This document shows, piece by piece, positions 10,497 through 20,265 of a DNA stretch of 64,000 nucleotides. How positions within the stretch are numbered: position 1 is the stretch's first letter; every line of letters starts with the position of its first letter. The stretch comes from Azospirillum sp. SYSU D00513. Its GTDB lineage: Bacteria > Pseudomonadota > Alphaproteobacteria > Azospirillales > Azospirillaceae. The position numbers and the translations under genes were made by a program. Under the pieces are notes generated by a model. That model was given only the letters and a program-made list of their open reading frames with translations, ran no database searches and was not told the origin of the DNA. The stretch covers positions 1 to 64,000 of the forward strand of contig NZ_JAFIQV010000003.1 of assembly GCF_017356015.1 (NCBI RefSeq), in the 5' to 3' direction.

Positions 10497-11870
10497 TCAG
10501 CGGAAGGCGCGCAGGCGGGCGAGAGGGATGAACTCGTCGTCATAGTCCGAGTCCTCGTAGCGCACCACGCAGCCGCGCACACCCTGCCCGGCTTTCTCCT
10601 TGGTCCGCGCGAGGACGCCCGGAAACCAGACTCCGTCCTCCTCGGCGAGCACGGCGGCGCCGGGGCGGCAGCCGCGCAAAGGGTCGCCCGGCCCCTCCGG
10701 CGTCCAGGGCATCATCCGGTCGGGACCGGCCACCTCGTCCTCCTCCGCCGAATAGCCGTCGAACCGCACCCGGCATGCGCCGGCCTGCCGCGCCGGGCCG
10801 CGCGCCCGCGCCGGATACCAGGCGCCGTCCGAAAAGACGAAGAGCCGCTCGCGCTCGGCGCAGCCGGCGGCGGAAGCGGGCTGCGGCTCGGGCACGGCGG
10901 CCGGCTTGTCCGGCCTCACCCAGGCCTGCGGGGCCTCGGCCCCGGCATTCTCGGCGAAGCGCGTGCCGGGGAAGATGGAGGCGACCCAGCTCCGCACGCC
11001 CGACACGCGGGTGAACCAGGAATGGTCGCCGTACTGGGCCGTGCCGTCACCGGCGGCGTTGATGCCGACGATGGCCCAGCCGCCGCCGACCCTCATCCAG
11101 GCGGAACCACCGCTGTCCCCGGCCCCGAGCAGTCCGGCATAGCGCGACACGGGCCGGCGGGAGCCGCCCAGGCTGTTCTCGACGCGCCCGTCCTCGCGCG
11201 GCAGAACGATGGTCAGGTAATTGCCGGGATCGCCGTCCTTGCCGAAGGAGCGGCGGAGCGCCACGACCTCGTCCACCACGCCTTGCGCGGCGGCCTTGTC
11301 CGTGCCCTCGTGGTAGCGGTCGTCCTCGCCGCTCGTGCCCGTGCCGCGCATGCCGAACCCGAGAAAGGTGATGGTCTGCCCCTTCTCCGCCGTGCCGCCA
11401 TAGAGGGCCGGCGGCTCCCCGGCGTCGGTCACCGGGCGGTCGAGCCGCACCACGGCGACGTCCACGCCGGTGCGGTCCTCATCGGCGCTGTAGCCCGGAT
11501 GGACCCAGCCCCGCACGCCGCGCAGGACGGTGCCGCCCTCCGTCCGGAAAAGGGTTTCGCCGGGCTCGGCGCCGTCGAAATTGTGCGCGGAGGTCAGCAC
11601 GTAGCCGTGCGAGGCGTCGTTGCCGATCCAGGTGCCGGAGCCGTCGCCCCACGTCTTCCCGCCGTCGAAGGACAGCGTGACCAGCGCCCGGAACTGCGGC
11701 TCACGGGCGAGCCGGATGTGGGCGCCGAATCCCTCGGCCTCGCGACCGCGCCCGCCACCCTCCTCCCGCCAGGTGCTTTCGAGGATGACGACGGCGGGCA
11801 GGGGCCGGGGCGCCAGCAGCCCGGCGATCACGCACAGGGAAAGAACCCAGCCCGAACCGCTCCGCCGCAT
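10497..11870 (-). CDS. secreted trypsin-like serine protease with C-terminal Tudor/Agenet-like domains
   Basis: A 457-residue protein with an N-terminal signal peptide (LSLCVIAGLLAPRPLPA). The S1 protease domain shows all three catalytic residues: His in VLTSAHNFDG (about 93), Asp in GVDVAVVRLDRP (about 140) and Ser in GAGDSGGSAW (about 255). After residue 340 come two similar blocks of about 55 residues, each with an aromatic-rich small barrel pattern (WYPARA...CRVRFDGYSAEEDE and WFPGVLA...CVVRYEDSDYDDE). These resemble Tudor or Agenet folds, which are rare in exported bacterial proteases. Substrate unknown. It converges on pccR with a 23-base gap. Confidence 0.82.
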   Translation of the reverse strand: MRRSGSGWVLSLCVIAGLLAPRPLPAVVILESTWREEGGGRGREAEGFGAHIRLAREPQFRALVTLSFDGGKTWGDGSGTWIGNDASHGYVLTSAHNFDGAEPGETLFRTEGGTVLRGVRGWVHPGYSADEDRTGVDVAVVRLDRPVTDAGEPPALYGGTAEKGQTITFLGFGMRGTGTSGEDDRYHEGTDKAAAQGVVDEVVALRRSFGKDGDPGNYLTIVLPREDGRVENSLGGSRRPVSRYAGLLGAGDSGGSAWMRVGGGWAIVGINAAGDGTAQYGDHSWFTRVSGVRSWVASIFPGTRFAENAGAEAPQAWVRPDKPAAVPEPQPASAAGCAERERLFVFSDGAWYPARARGPARQAGACRVRFDGYSAEEDEVAGPDRMMPWTPEGPGDPLRGCRPGAAVLAEEDGVWFPGVLARTKEKAGQGVRGCVVRYEDSDYDDEFIPLARLRAFR

Positions 11871-11907
11871 CGCCGCCCCTTGCCCCCTTAGGCCCGCTCT
11901 ACCGGCC

Positions 11908-12279
11908 TTACTTCTTCTTCCAGACCTCGGTGCCCTTGCTGCCTGGATCGGTCCGGCGCCACCAGGGGCCCTGGAGGCTTCCGTCGGCGTTCACGTTCAT
12001 CAGCATGACGGTGTTCTTGCCGTCGGCGATGGCCGCGACGGCGAGCACGTTGCCGGTGAGCTGGCCGACGCCCACGAAATCGCCGCTGTCCCACTTGAGG
12101 CCGAGCGCGCCCGACTTCTCGGCCGAGATCACCAGCGTGCCGGCATCGGTGTAGGGGGTGCCGTCCGTTTCGGTGCCGGTGTAGCTATAGGTTCCGACGA
12201 GGTTGGAGGCGGACTGCGCGAAGGCGGGCGCCGCGAGACCGGCGACGAGAAGCGTGGATAGGGCAACGGCGCGAAGCAT
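11908..12279 (-). CDS. small exported protein of unknown function
   Basis: A 123-residue protein with a clear Sec signal peptide (LSTLLVAGLAAPAFA, cleavage about residue 22). The mature part looks like a single beta-rich domain: GTYSYTGTETDGTPYTDAGTL, repeated glycine turns and a basic end TEVWKKK. I do not recognise a family with certainty. It lies 37 bases downstream of the start of the protease gene's neighbour region, as a separate leftward unit. The periplasm is the likely location. Confidence 0.7.
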   Translation of the reverse strand: MLRAVALSTLLVAGLAAPAFAQSASNLVGTYSYTGTETDGTPYTDAGTLVISAEKSGALGLKWDSGDFVGVGQLTGNVLAVAAIADGKNTVMLMNVNADGSLQGPWWRRTDPGSKGTEVWKKK

Positions 12280-12477
12280 CGAAGTCTCCGAAGTCTTTCA
12301 GGAAGGTCCAGCTGGCGACCGCCGCCAAGCATCGGAGGAAAGACTACGCCGAAGTGGTTATTCCGCAAGAACATTCGGGTTACGTCTTCATGTCGAAATC
12401 GACATGTTCTTTTCTTTCCAGCGGCCCGCCATGTCCTTGCGCGCGGGGGCTTCGCAAAGATCAGCCCGGCGGACCGG

Positions 12478-13251
<774 letters not shown>

Positions 13252-13338
13252 CGCTCAACTCCATTCACTCGACCGGGAGTGATGCATGGCGCAGGACGGC
13301 CACGGAGGCAAGCGCGCACTATCCCTGAGCGGCTCCGG

Positions 13339-14379
13339 TCAGCCCGGCAGGTCCACCGAGAAGCGGGCGCCCGGCCCGCCATCCTCGGCGCGCAGCTTGC
13401 CCTTGAGCTGGCCGGCGAAGGCGCGGATGACCTTCATGCCCAGCGTGTCGGAGCGCACGGGATCGAATCCCGGCGGCAGCCCGCGCCCGTGGTCGGAGAC
13501 GCTCAGGCGGTAGCCGCCCTCCGGCAGGGCGTGCAGCCCGACCTCCACGTCGCCGGGCACGCCCGGCGGGTAGGCGTATTTCAGGGCGTTGTTGACCAGC
13601 TCGTTGACGATCAGCGCCAGTGGGATGACCGATTCCGGCGGCAGCGACACCCGGTCGGCCGTGGCGACGATGCGGCGCTCCGGCCCGCTCATGGAGGCGC
13701 CGGCCTCCATTTCGGCGCAGAGGTCGCGCAGATACTGCCCGAAATCGACTTTGACCTCCTTCTCCCGCTCGGCCATGTGGACGCGCTGGTGGGCCTGCGT
13801 CACGGTGCTGATGCGCCCTCCGGCCTCCTGGAAGGCGCCGCGCATGACCGGGTCCTTGGTGGTCAGCGCCTGGAGCGTCATGAGGCTGGAGACGAGCTGG
13901 AGCGTGTTCTTGACCCGGTGGCTGACCTCGCGCATCTGCTTGTCGCGCTCGGCCAGCGTGGCCGCCAGCTCCTCCGCCGTGAGGCGGCTGTCGTTGGCGG
14001 CACGGGCGGACACCAGGATGCCCCGGACCTCCCCGTCGGTGCCGCACAGCGGCGTCGCTTCCAGCTCCCAGGAGCCATTCCGGCGCTTCTGCGGCTGGCG
14101 GCTGGCGGTGGCCTCGTCCAGCAGGGTTCGGTCGATGGCCGGAAAGGCCTGCGTCAGCACGGCGCCCGGCACCACCCCGCAGTTGCGGAAGGCCGCGTTC
14201 GCGTAGGTGCAGCGCTGGTCGCGTCCGTCGAGGATCGCGTAGCAGGTCGAGGCATGATCCAGCACCGCGCGCAGAACGGCCGGGTCCTCCATGTCCACGC
14301 CCGTGCCCCGCGAGGCCGGAAGGACGATCGGTTCGGCCTGAGCCGTCCGGCCATGATCGGACGCGAGGACGTGAGGCAT
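13339..14379 (-). CDS. PAS-containing HWE/HisKA_2-type sensor histidine kinase
   Basis: A cytosolic kinase of about 346 residues. A PAS domain occupies residues 30-140 (VLRAVLDHASTCYAILDG), followed by the HisKA_2 phosphoacceptor helix with EVSHRVKNTLQLVSSLMTLQ (about residue 160) and an ATPase domain with the N box IVNELVNNALKYAYP and G box DHGRGLPPGFD. No membrane segment is seen. ATG 14379 (MPHVLASDHG) has AAAGGG nine bases upstream; a GTG at 14457 would add 26 residues. No response regulator lies next to it. Kinases of this class often feed the general stress response in alphaproteobacteria; that link is inference. Confidence 0.88.
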   Translation of the reverse strand: MPHVLASDHGRTAQAEPIVLPASRGTGVDMEDPAVLRAVLDHASTCYAILDGRDQRCTYANAAFRNCGVVPGAVLTQAFPAIDRTLLDEATASRQPQKRRNGSWELEATPLCGTDGEVRGILVSARAANDSRLTAEELAATLAERDKQMREVSHRVKNTLQLVSSLMTLQALTTKDPVMRGAFQEAGGRISTVTQAHQRVHMAEREKEVKVDFGQYLRDLCAEMEAGASMSGPERRIVATADRVSLPPESVIPLALIVNELVNNALKYAYPPGVPGDVEVGLHALPEGGYRLSVSDHGRGLPPGFDPVRSDTLGMKVIRAFAGQLKGKLRAEDGGPGARFSVDLPG

Positions 14380-14519
14380 GCGGGAAAACCCTTTGACCTG
14401 GGAAACAGGGGCCGTCGCGGGAAACCGCCGTCTTTCAGAACGGTAACCCGTGACCACGAGTCGTACCAGTGAAGGCGCGGCTCGTTTACCCCGCTAATGG
14501 AGCTAGGACCTTTGTGAGA

Positions 14520-14541
14520 ATCCAGATGAATTCATCCGGAT
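14520..14541. other. imperfect palindrome between dxs and the kinase gene
   Basis: The sequence around GATGAATTCATC is a palindrome, extended by ATCC and GGAT arms with one unpaired base on each side. It lies 32 bases past the dxs stop and upstream of the kinase gene. It could be a weak terminator (TTTT follows on the plus strand) or an operator for the kinase gene. Nothing else decides between these. Confidence 0.35.
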
Positions 14542-14572
14542 TTTCACACACATTCGATCAGCGGAGCCGCCG

Positions 14573-16489
14573 TCAGGCGCGGACCGCCGCGGCCTCCAGC
14601 CCCAGGGCCTGGAGCGCCGTCGCGACGATGCCGCGCGCGTTGAGCCCCGTCCGCTCGTACTGCTTGGCCGGCGAGTCATGGTCCAGGAACACGTCCGGCA
14701 GCACCATCGGCCGGATCTTCAGCCCGTTGTCCAGCAGGCCGGCGGTGGCGAGATACTGCAGCACGAAGCTGCCGAACCCGCCGACGGAGCCCTCCTCGAT
14801 GGTGATCAGCACCTCATGCTCCAGCGCGAGGCGGCGCACGAGATCCTGGTCCAGCGGCTTGGCAAAGCGGGCGTCGGCCACGGTGGTGGACAGGCCCCGC
14901 GCACCCAGCTCCGCCGCCGCCCGGCGGCATTCGGCCAGCCGCGTGCCGTAGCTGAGGATGGCGACCTTCGTGCCTTCCTGGACGATGCGCCCCTTGCCGA
15001 TCTCCAGCACGCTGCCGCGTTCCGGCAGCTCGATCCCGATGCCTTCGCCGCGCGGGTAGCGCAGGGCCGAAGGCCGGTCCTCGATGGCCGCGGAGGTCGC
15101 GACCATGTGCATCAGCTCCAGCTCGTCCGCCGCCGCCATCAGCACGATGTCGGGCAGGCAGCCGAGATAGGCGATGTCGAAGGAGCCGGCGTGGCTCGCC
15201 CCGTCCGCGCCGACGAGGCCGGCGCGGTCGATGGCGAAGCGCACCGGCAGGTGCTGCAGCACCACGTCATGGATAACCTGGTCGTAGCCGCGCTGGAGGA
15301 AGGTGGAATAGAGCGCGCAGAAGGGCTTGTAGCCCTCCGTTGCCAGGCCGGCGGCGAAGGTCACGGCGTGCTGCTCCGCGATGCCGACGTCGAAGCAGCG
15401 GTCGGGGAAGCGCTCGCCGAACAGGTCGAGCCCGGTGCCCGAGGGCATGGCCGCCGTGATGCCGACGATGGTCGGATCGGCCGCGGCCTCCGCGATCAGG
15501 GCGTTGGCGAAGACGCGGGTGTAGGTCGGGGCGTTCGACTGCGGCTTGGACTGGGCGCCGGTGATGACGTCGAACTTGGCGACCGCGTGCAGCTTGTCGG
15601 CCGAGGCCTCCGCCGGGGCGTAGCCCTTGCCCTTCTTGGTGACGACGTGGATAAGGACCGGCTTGTCGCCTTCGGCGTCGCGCACGTTCTGGAGGACCGG
15701 CAGGAGATGGTCCAGATTGTGTCCGTCGATGGGGCCGACATAGTAGAAGCCCATCTCCTCGAACAGCGTGCCCCCGGTGACGAGGCCGCGCGCGTATTCC
15801 TCCGCCCGGCGGGCGGCGGTGCGCAGGGGGCGCGGAAGCTGGTCGGCGATGTCCTTCGCCAGATGGCGCAGGGACAGGTAGGGCTTGGAGGAGATCAGCC
15901 GCGACAGGTAGGCGCTCATCGAGCCGACGGGCGGCGCGATGGACATGTCGTTGTCGTTCAGGATGACGATGAGGCGCGAATTGGTGGAGCCCGCGTTGTT
16001 CATGGCCTCGTAGGCCATGCCGGCGCTCATCGAACCGTCGCCGATCACGGCGACGACATGGTTCTTCTTGCCCTTCAGCTCGCTCGCCACCGCCATGCCG
16101 AGCCCGGCGGAGATGGAGGTGGAGCTATGGCCGGCGCCGAAAGGATCGTAAACGCTCTCCGACCGCTTGGTGAAGCCCGACAGCCCACCGCCCATGCGCA
16201 GCGTGCGGATGCGGTCGCGCCGGCCGGTCAGGATCTTGTGCGGGTAGCACTGGTGGCCGACATCCCAGATGAGCCGGTCATCCGGCGTGTCGAAGACGTA
16301 ATGCAGGGCCACCGTCAGCTCGACCACGCCCAGCCCGGCACCGAGATGCCCGCCGGTGACGGACACGGCGTCGATGGTCTCGGTGCGCAGCTCGTCGGCG
16401 AGCTGGCGCAGGTTCTCCTGCGGCAGCGCGCGCAGGTCGGCGGGCTCCTGCACGAGGTCGAGAAGCGGCGTCTTGCTGGTGGCGGTCAC
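14573..16489 (-). CDS. dxs: 1-deoxy-D-xylulose-5-phosphate synthase
   Basis: A 638-residue thiamine diphosphate enzyme that condenses pyruvate and glyceraldehyde 3-phosphate, the entry step of the MEP isoprenoid pathway. The N-terminal domain has [18 protein letters not shown] and the diphosphate-binding motif [18 protein letters not shown] near residue 152. The transketolase-like middle domain contains [18 protein letters not shown], and the C-terminal domain ends normally. Length matches the family. It lies 17 bases downstream of ispA in the same direction, so the two isoprenoid genes are cotranscribed. Confidence 0.96.
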   Translation of the reverse strand: MTATSKTPLLDLVQEPADLRALPQENLRQLADELRTETIDAVSVTGGHLGAGLGVVELTVALHYVFDTPDDRLIWDVGHQCYPHKILTGRRDRIRTLRMGGGLSGFTKRSESVYDPFGAGHSSTSISAGLGMAVASELKGKKNHVVAVIGDGSMSAGMAYEAMNNAGSTNSRLIVILNDNDMSIAPPVGSMSAYLSRLISSKPYLSLRHLAKDIADQLPRPLRTAARRAEEYARGLVTGGTLFEEMGFYYVGPIDGHNLDHLLPVLQNVRDAEGDKPVLIHVVTKKGKGYAPAEASADKLHAVAKFDVITGAQSKPQSNAPTYTRVFANALIAEAAADPTIVGITAAMPSGTGLDLFGERFPDRCFDVGIAEQHAVTFAAGLATEGYKPFCALYSTFLQRGYDQVIHDVVLQHLPVRFAIDRAGLVGADGASHAGSFDIAYLGCLPDIVLMAAADELELMHMVATSAAIEDRPSALRYPRGEGIGIELPERGSVLEIGKGRIVQEGTKVAILSYGTRLAECRRAAAELGARGLSTTVADARFAKPLDQDLVRRLALEHEVLITIEEGSVGGFGSFVLQYLATAGLLDNGLKIRPMVLPDVFLDHDSPAKQYERTGLNARGIVATALQALGLEAAAVRA

Positions 16490-16506
16490 GAGTGTTCGTC
16501 CTCCCT

Positions 16507-17415
16507 TCAGGCGCGCCGCGCGACGACGAAGTCGGCAACGGCCTTCAACATATCGGCACGGCCCTCGAAGATCTCCAGGTGCTCGGCGGCCTGGCGCGCC
16601 AGCATTTCCGCCTGCGCGCGGGCGCGGTCGCGGCCCAGGATGGACACGAAGGTGGCCTTTCCGGCCTGCGCGTCGCGCCCGACCGCCTTGCCGGTCTCCG
16701 CTTCCGTCCCCTCGACGTCCAGCAGGTCGTCGGCGATCTGGAAGGCGAGGCCGAGGTCATGGGCGTAGGCGCGCAGGGCATGGTGCTGCGGCGGCGAGGC
16801 CTTGCCGAGGATGGCGCCGGCCTCGCTGGAAAAGGCGATCAGTTCGCCGGTCTTCATGCGCTGCAGGCGGGTCGTCGTGCCGAGATCGAAGGTCTCGTGC
16901 TCGGCGATGAGGTCGAGCATCTGTCCGCCCACCATGCCCTGCGGCCCGGCCGCCCTGGCGAGTGCGGCGACGAGCTGGCAGCGGACGTTCGGGTCCTCGT
17001 GCGTCGCGGGATCGGCCAGCAGCTCGAAGGCGTAGGTCAGCAGGCCGTCGCCCGCCAGGATCGCGGTGGCCTCGTCGAACTGCCGGTGCACCGTCGGGCG
17101 GCCGCGCCGCGTCGTGCCGTCGTCCATCGCCGGCAGGTCGTCATGGATCAGCGAATAGCAGTGGACCAGCTCGACCGCCACGGCGACGCGCAGCGCGCAG
17201 TCCGGGTTGACGCCGAACAGGCTCGACGACTGCATCACCAGGAAGGGGCGCAGCCGCTTGCCGCCGCCGAGGCTGCCGTAGCGCATCGCCTCGAACAGCG
17301 GCGCCTCGGGCAGGTCGGTGACGGGCACCAGCCGGGCGATGGCCTGCTCCAGCAGGTCGGCCATTTCGGCCATGGCGTTCTTGAGGGTCATCGGGTTCCC
17401 GGAATCCGTCGGCAC
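16507..17415 (-). CDS. ispA: farnesyl (polyprenyl) diphosphate synthase
   Basis: A 302-residue short-chain prenyltransferase. The first aspartate-rich motif is [14 protein letters not shown] (about residue 93) and the second is DDLLDVEG (about 232), with the chain-opening GGKRLRP near 50. It makes geranyl or farnesyl diphosphate for quinones and bactoprenol. The GTG at 17415 lies two bases from the xseB stop; an ATG at 17391 (MTLKNAM) would give 294 residues and cannot be excluded. The order xseB-ispA-dxs is classic in proteobacteria. Confidence 0.94.
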   Translation of the reverse strand: MPTDSGNPMTLKNAMAEMADLLEQAIARLVPVTDLPEAPLFEAMRYGSLGGGKRLRPFLVMQSSSLFGVNPDCALRVAVAVELVHCYSLIHDDLPAMDDGTTRRGRPTVHRQFDEATAILAGDGLLTYAFELLADPATHEDPNVRCQLVAALARAAGPQGMVGGQMLDLIAEHETFDLGTTTRLQRMKTGELIAFSSEAGAILGKASPPQHHALRAYAHDLGLAFQIADDLLDVEGTEAETGKAVGRDAQAGKATFVSILGRDRARAQAEMLARQAAEHLEIFEGRADMLKAVADFVVARRA

Positions 17416-17416
17416 G

Positions 17417-17674
17417 TCAGTCGATCCGGGCGGGTTCGGTGCCGAGCGTTCCGTCGGCGGCCACGGTGATGCGGTCGATCTTGGCCTGGGCCTCGCGCAG
17501 CTTTGCCTCGCAATGGCGCTTCAGCGCCGTGCCCCGCTCGTATGAGGCGATGGACTCGTCCAGCTTGCCGCGCCCTTCCTCGAGCTGGCGCACGATGCGC
17601 TCCAGCTCGGCCAGGGCGTCCTCGAAACTGAGGGCGGCGACGTCGGGGGGGATCTGTGCGAACTCGGCCATCAT
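17417..17674 (-). CDS. xseB: exodeoxyribonuclease VII small subunit
   Basis: An 85-residue helical protein with the family signature LSFEDALAELERIVRQLEEG followed by LDESIASYERGTALKRHCEAKL. It pairs with XseA, encoded elsewhere, to degrade single-stranded DNA. The double ATG at 17674/17671 is the likely start since similarity begins at MAEFAQIPP; a further upstream ATG at 17713 adds unrelated residues. It begins the ispA-dxs unit. Confidence 0.9.
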   Translation of the reverse strand: MMAEFAQIPPDVAALSFEDALAELERIVRQLEEGRGKLDESIASYERGTALKRHCEAKLREAQAKIDRITVAADGTLGTEPARID

Positions 17675-17843
17675 CGAACCATGGGTGAAAAGAGTTCCCG
17701 AAAGTATGACCACGCGCGGGCATGCGCAAGGCTCGCGGCGGACGTATGACCGGGCAAGCGGGGGCGCACGCCTCTGCCGGGCGGGGTAAGCCGGGCGGCG
17801 CAGCCATCGGCCTAAGGTACGGCGCGCACCGGCGACAGCACGG

Positions 17844-18776
17844 TCAGGCGCACATCAGCTCGCGCACATGCGCCACGCTGGCCGAGGCCAGTGCGCGCAG
17901 GTTGTAGCCGCCCTCCAGCACCGACACGATGCGGCCGCCGCAATGGAGGCGGGCGAGATCGGCCAGCTTGCGCGTGGCCCAGGCGAAATCCTCGTCGGTC
18001 AGGTGCAGGTCGGCCAGCGGGTCGCGCGAATGGGCGTCGAAACCGGCGGAGATCATCAGCAGGTCCGGCCGGAAGGCATCGATGGCCGGGAGGATGCGTT
18101 CGGTCATGGCGTGCCGGAACTCCGGCGACCCGGCGAGCGCCGGCAGCGGCGCGTTCACGCAGTTGCCGAAGGCGCCCCGCTCCCGCGCGTCGTCCCCGGT
18201 CCAGGGAAAGAGGGCGGCCTGGTGGGTCGAGCAATAGAGCAGGTCCGGATCCCGCCGCACCAGGTCCTGCGTGCCGTTGCCGTGGTGGACGTCGAAGTCC
18301 AGGATGGCGACCCGCTTCAGCCCGTGCGCGGCGCGCGCGTGGTGCGCCCCGATCACGACGTTGTTGAACAGGCAGAAGCCCATGATCCGGTCGTGCTCGG
18401 CGTGGTGCCCCGGCGGGCGGACGGCGCAGAAGGCGTTGCGGACATGGCCGGCGGCCACGGCGTCCACGGCCGCCACCACGGCCCCGGCCGCGCGCAGGGC
18501 CGCCTCTCCCGAGCCGCGCGACAGGATGGTGTCGTCATCCACCCCGACATGCCCATCCTCCGGGATCAGGGACAGAACATGCTCGATGTGGTCGCGGGAA
18601 TGGGCGCGCGCGATCTGCTCCAGCGTGGCGCGCGGCGCCTCCTGCCGTTCGAGGAGGTGGAACTCCTCCGCCTCCAGGGCGGCGAGCACGGCGCGCAGCC
18701 GGTCGGCGCATTCCGGATGGCCTTCCCCGGTGTCGTGCTCCAGGCAGGCCGGGTGCGTGAACAGCATGGTGAACAT
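17844..18776 (-). CDS. histone-deacetylase-fold amidohydrolase
   Basis: A protein of about 310 residues of the HDAC/AcuC/acetylpolyamine amidohydrolase superfamily. Zinc and catalytic residues are in place: CAVRPPGHHAEHD (paired histidines near 125-135), ILDFDVHHGNG (about 165, zinc Asp and His) and SAGFDAHSRDP (zinc Asp near 250). Bacterial members deacetylate polyamines or acetylated metabolites and proteins; the substrate here is not evident. The start at 18776 (MFTMLFTHPACLEHDTGEGHPE) fits where similarity begins; an upstream ATG at 18830 would add 18 residues. It lies upstream of xseB, as in other Rhodospirillales. Confidence 0.9.
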   Translation of the reverse strand: MFTMLFTHPACLEHDTGEGHPECADRLRAVLAALEAEEFHLLERQEAPRATLEQIARAHSRDHIEHVLSLIPEDGHVGVDDDTILSRGSGEAALRAAGAVVAAVDAVAAGHVRNAFCAVRPPGHHAEHDRIMGFCLFNNVVIGAHHARAAHGLKRVAILDFDVHHGNGTQDLVRRDPDLLYCSTHQAALFPWTGDDARERGAFGNCVNAPLPALAGSPEFRHAMTERILPAIDAFRPDLLMISAGFDAHSRDPLADLHLTDEDFAWATRKLADLARLHCGGRIVSVLEGGYNLRALASASVAHVRELMCA

Positions 18777-18879
18777 TGTTTGATCGTTCCGCGGAGCGTT
18801 TCCCCGCCGGCATTCTTCCCGGAACGGCACTGAAAGTACAGGAGGATTCCCGCCACGCGGGCATCCCCGGCGGGCCGTG

Positions 18880-19107
18880 TCAGGCCCGCCGCTCGATGAC
18901 GAAGCGGTAGACGCCCGCCTCTTCCCCGCTTGACAGGAGCGCGTTGCCCGAGGCTTCGCAGAAGGCCGCGAAATCCTTGGGCGCGCTCGGGTCGGTCGCC
19001 TCGACCGTCAGCCGGTCGCCGACGGCCGCCGCCTTCAGCGCCTTGCGCGCGCGCAGGACCGGCAGCGGGCATTGCAGTCCCTTGGCGTCGAGATGATGCT
19101 CGTTCAT
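18880..19107 (-). CDS. tusA: TusA/SirA-family sulfur carrier protein
   Basis: A 75-residue protein with the TusA signature DAKGLQCPLPVLRARKAL, whose cysteine (residue 13) carries persulfide for tRNA thiolation and molybdenum cofactor synthesis. The Cys-Pro-x-Pro motif is intact. Its ATG overlaps the stop codon of the DUF423 gene by four bases (ATGA), so translation is coupled. Assignment to TusA proper rather than a related SirA-like carrier is by similarity only. Confidence 0.88.
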   Translation of the reverse strand: MNEHHLDAKGLQCPLPVLRARKALKAAAVGDRLTVEATDPSAPKDFAAFCEASGNALLSSGEEAGVYRFVIERRA

Positions 19108-19523
19108 GTCCGGTCTCCCTCGAAGCGGTGGCCGCCACGGGCGGCGGGCAGGACGGCCGCGACCGCCAGCAGCAGCCAGCCGGCCATCAGCGCGGTCCCG
19201 CCGAGCGGCGCGGTCGAGCCGACGGGTGGCGTGGCACCGCTGCCCAGCATGTAAAGCGTCCCGCTGAACAGGACGACTCCCGCCACGAACAGCCAGCCGG
19301 CCAGCCGCAGGGCGAGGCGCTGCGCACCCGCCGCCCGCCCGGCCAGCAGGACCGCCCCGACCAGCGCCAGTGCGTGCCACATCTGGTACTGCCCGGCGGT
19401 GCGGAACAGCTCCTGCGCGCGCGGATCGCCGGCCAGCCCGTGACTGGCGTAGGCGCCGGCGCCGACGGCGACCCCGCCGTTCAGCGCCGCGAAAACAATC
19501 CAGAACCGGTCCACCAGACCCAT
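19104..19523 (-). CDS. DUF423 family membrane protein
   Basis: A 139-residue integral membrane protein with four predicted helices and the family N-terminus FAALNGGVAVGAGAYASHGL, followed by FRTAGQYQMWHALALVG. Relatives include E. coli YgdD. The function is unknown. It is translationally coupled to the downstream tusA-like gene. Confidence 0.88.
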   Translation of the reverse strand: MGLVDRFWIVFAALNGGVAVGAGAYASHGLAGDPRAQELFRTAGQYQMWHALALVGAVLLAGRAAGAQRLALRLAGWLFVAGVVLFSGTLYMLGSGATPPVGSTAPLGGTALMAGWLLLAVAAVLPAARGGHRFEGDRT

Positions 19524-19611
19524 GCCCGTTCCCTTCCTCCACTCACCGGCGCGACCATAGCCAATCGCCGCCGGCTGGAACAGGGGCGCGGGGTCGCACC
19601 CATCGGAGGGA

Positions 19612-20163
19612 TCAGAAGGACGAGTTCGGCTCCGACAGGAAGGCGATCTCGTCGGGCGTGCTCGCGCGGCCCAGAATGGCGTTGCGGTGCGGGAATCGGC
19701 CGAAGCGCTGGATGATCTCCAGGTGGCGCTCGGCGTAGAGCACGGAGTCCGGCTCGGCGACCCGGTCGCGGAACAGCGCCACGGAGCGGCGCTGACTCTC
19801 CATGTCCTCGTGATGCTCGAAGGGCAGATAGAGGAAGACCCGTTCGGCCGGGTCGAAGTCCATGTCCATGCCGGCGGCGACGGCGTGCGCCGCGACGGCG
19901 CGGGCCTTTTCGTCGGTGGCGAAGGCGCGCGGGGTTCCCCGGAACATGTTGCGCGGCGCCTGGTCGAGCAGGATGCAGAGCGCCAGGCAGCCGTCCGCCT
20001 CCTCCATCCAGTGATCGAGGGCGCCGGACGCCGCGGCCTCGTGCGGGGCCAGCAGCCGGTCCGTGACGGCGCGGTCGAAGCTGTCCGACCGCTGGAACCA
20101 GTAGGGCTTGCTGGTCTCGTCGAACCAGAAGCGGATCACCTCGTCGATCAGGCTGTCGTCCAT
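19612..20163 (-). CDS. DUF924 family protein
   Basis: A 183-residue soluble helical protein with the DUF924 pattern: VIRFWFDETSKPYWF at the N-terminus, LDQAPRNMFRGTPRAFA in the middle, FLYLPFEHHEDMESQRR, then HLEIIQRFGRFPHRNAILGR. The fold is TPR-like; no enzymatic activity is established. ATG 20163 follows AAGGAG at good spacing, so the nine extra residues of the longer frame are not used. It stands alone between tusA and the bc1 operon. Confidence 0.88.
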   Translation of the reverse strand: MDDSLIDEVIRFWFDETSKPYWFQRSDSFDRAVTDRLLAPHEAAASGALDHWMEEADGCLALCILLDQAPRNMFRGTPRAFATDEKARAVAAHAVAAGMDMDFDPAERVFLYLPFEHHEDMESQRRSVALFRDRVAEPDSVLYAERHLEIIQRFGRFPHRNAILGRASTPDEIAFLSEPNSSF

Positions 20164-20192
20164 GGGCGCTCCTTCACCGTCGCACCCCAATA

Positions 20193-20225
20193 ACGGAACA
20201 GGGCGCCCGAAGGCGCCCTGTCCGT
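20193..20225 (-). terminator. terminator of the petABC operon
   Basis: A perfect 9-bp stem, CAGGGCGCC at 20199-20207 with GGCGCCCTG at 20212-20220 and a four-base loop, is extended outward by ACGGA and TCCGT with one bulged base. It lies 40 bases past the petC stop and just before the DUF924 start. There is no strong T-run. Confidence 0.65.
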
Positions 20226-20265
20226 CACGATTTTCCGCGAAGCGGCGATCTCCCGGCGATGCCGG

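Noticed and set aside
18880..19542. 220-residue frame that would fuse DUF423-region sequence with TusA
   Set aside because: The extra N-terminal part is an out-of-frame reading of the DUF423 gene; TusA starts at ATG 19107 with ATGA coupling.
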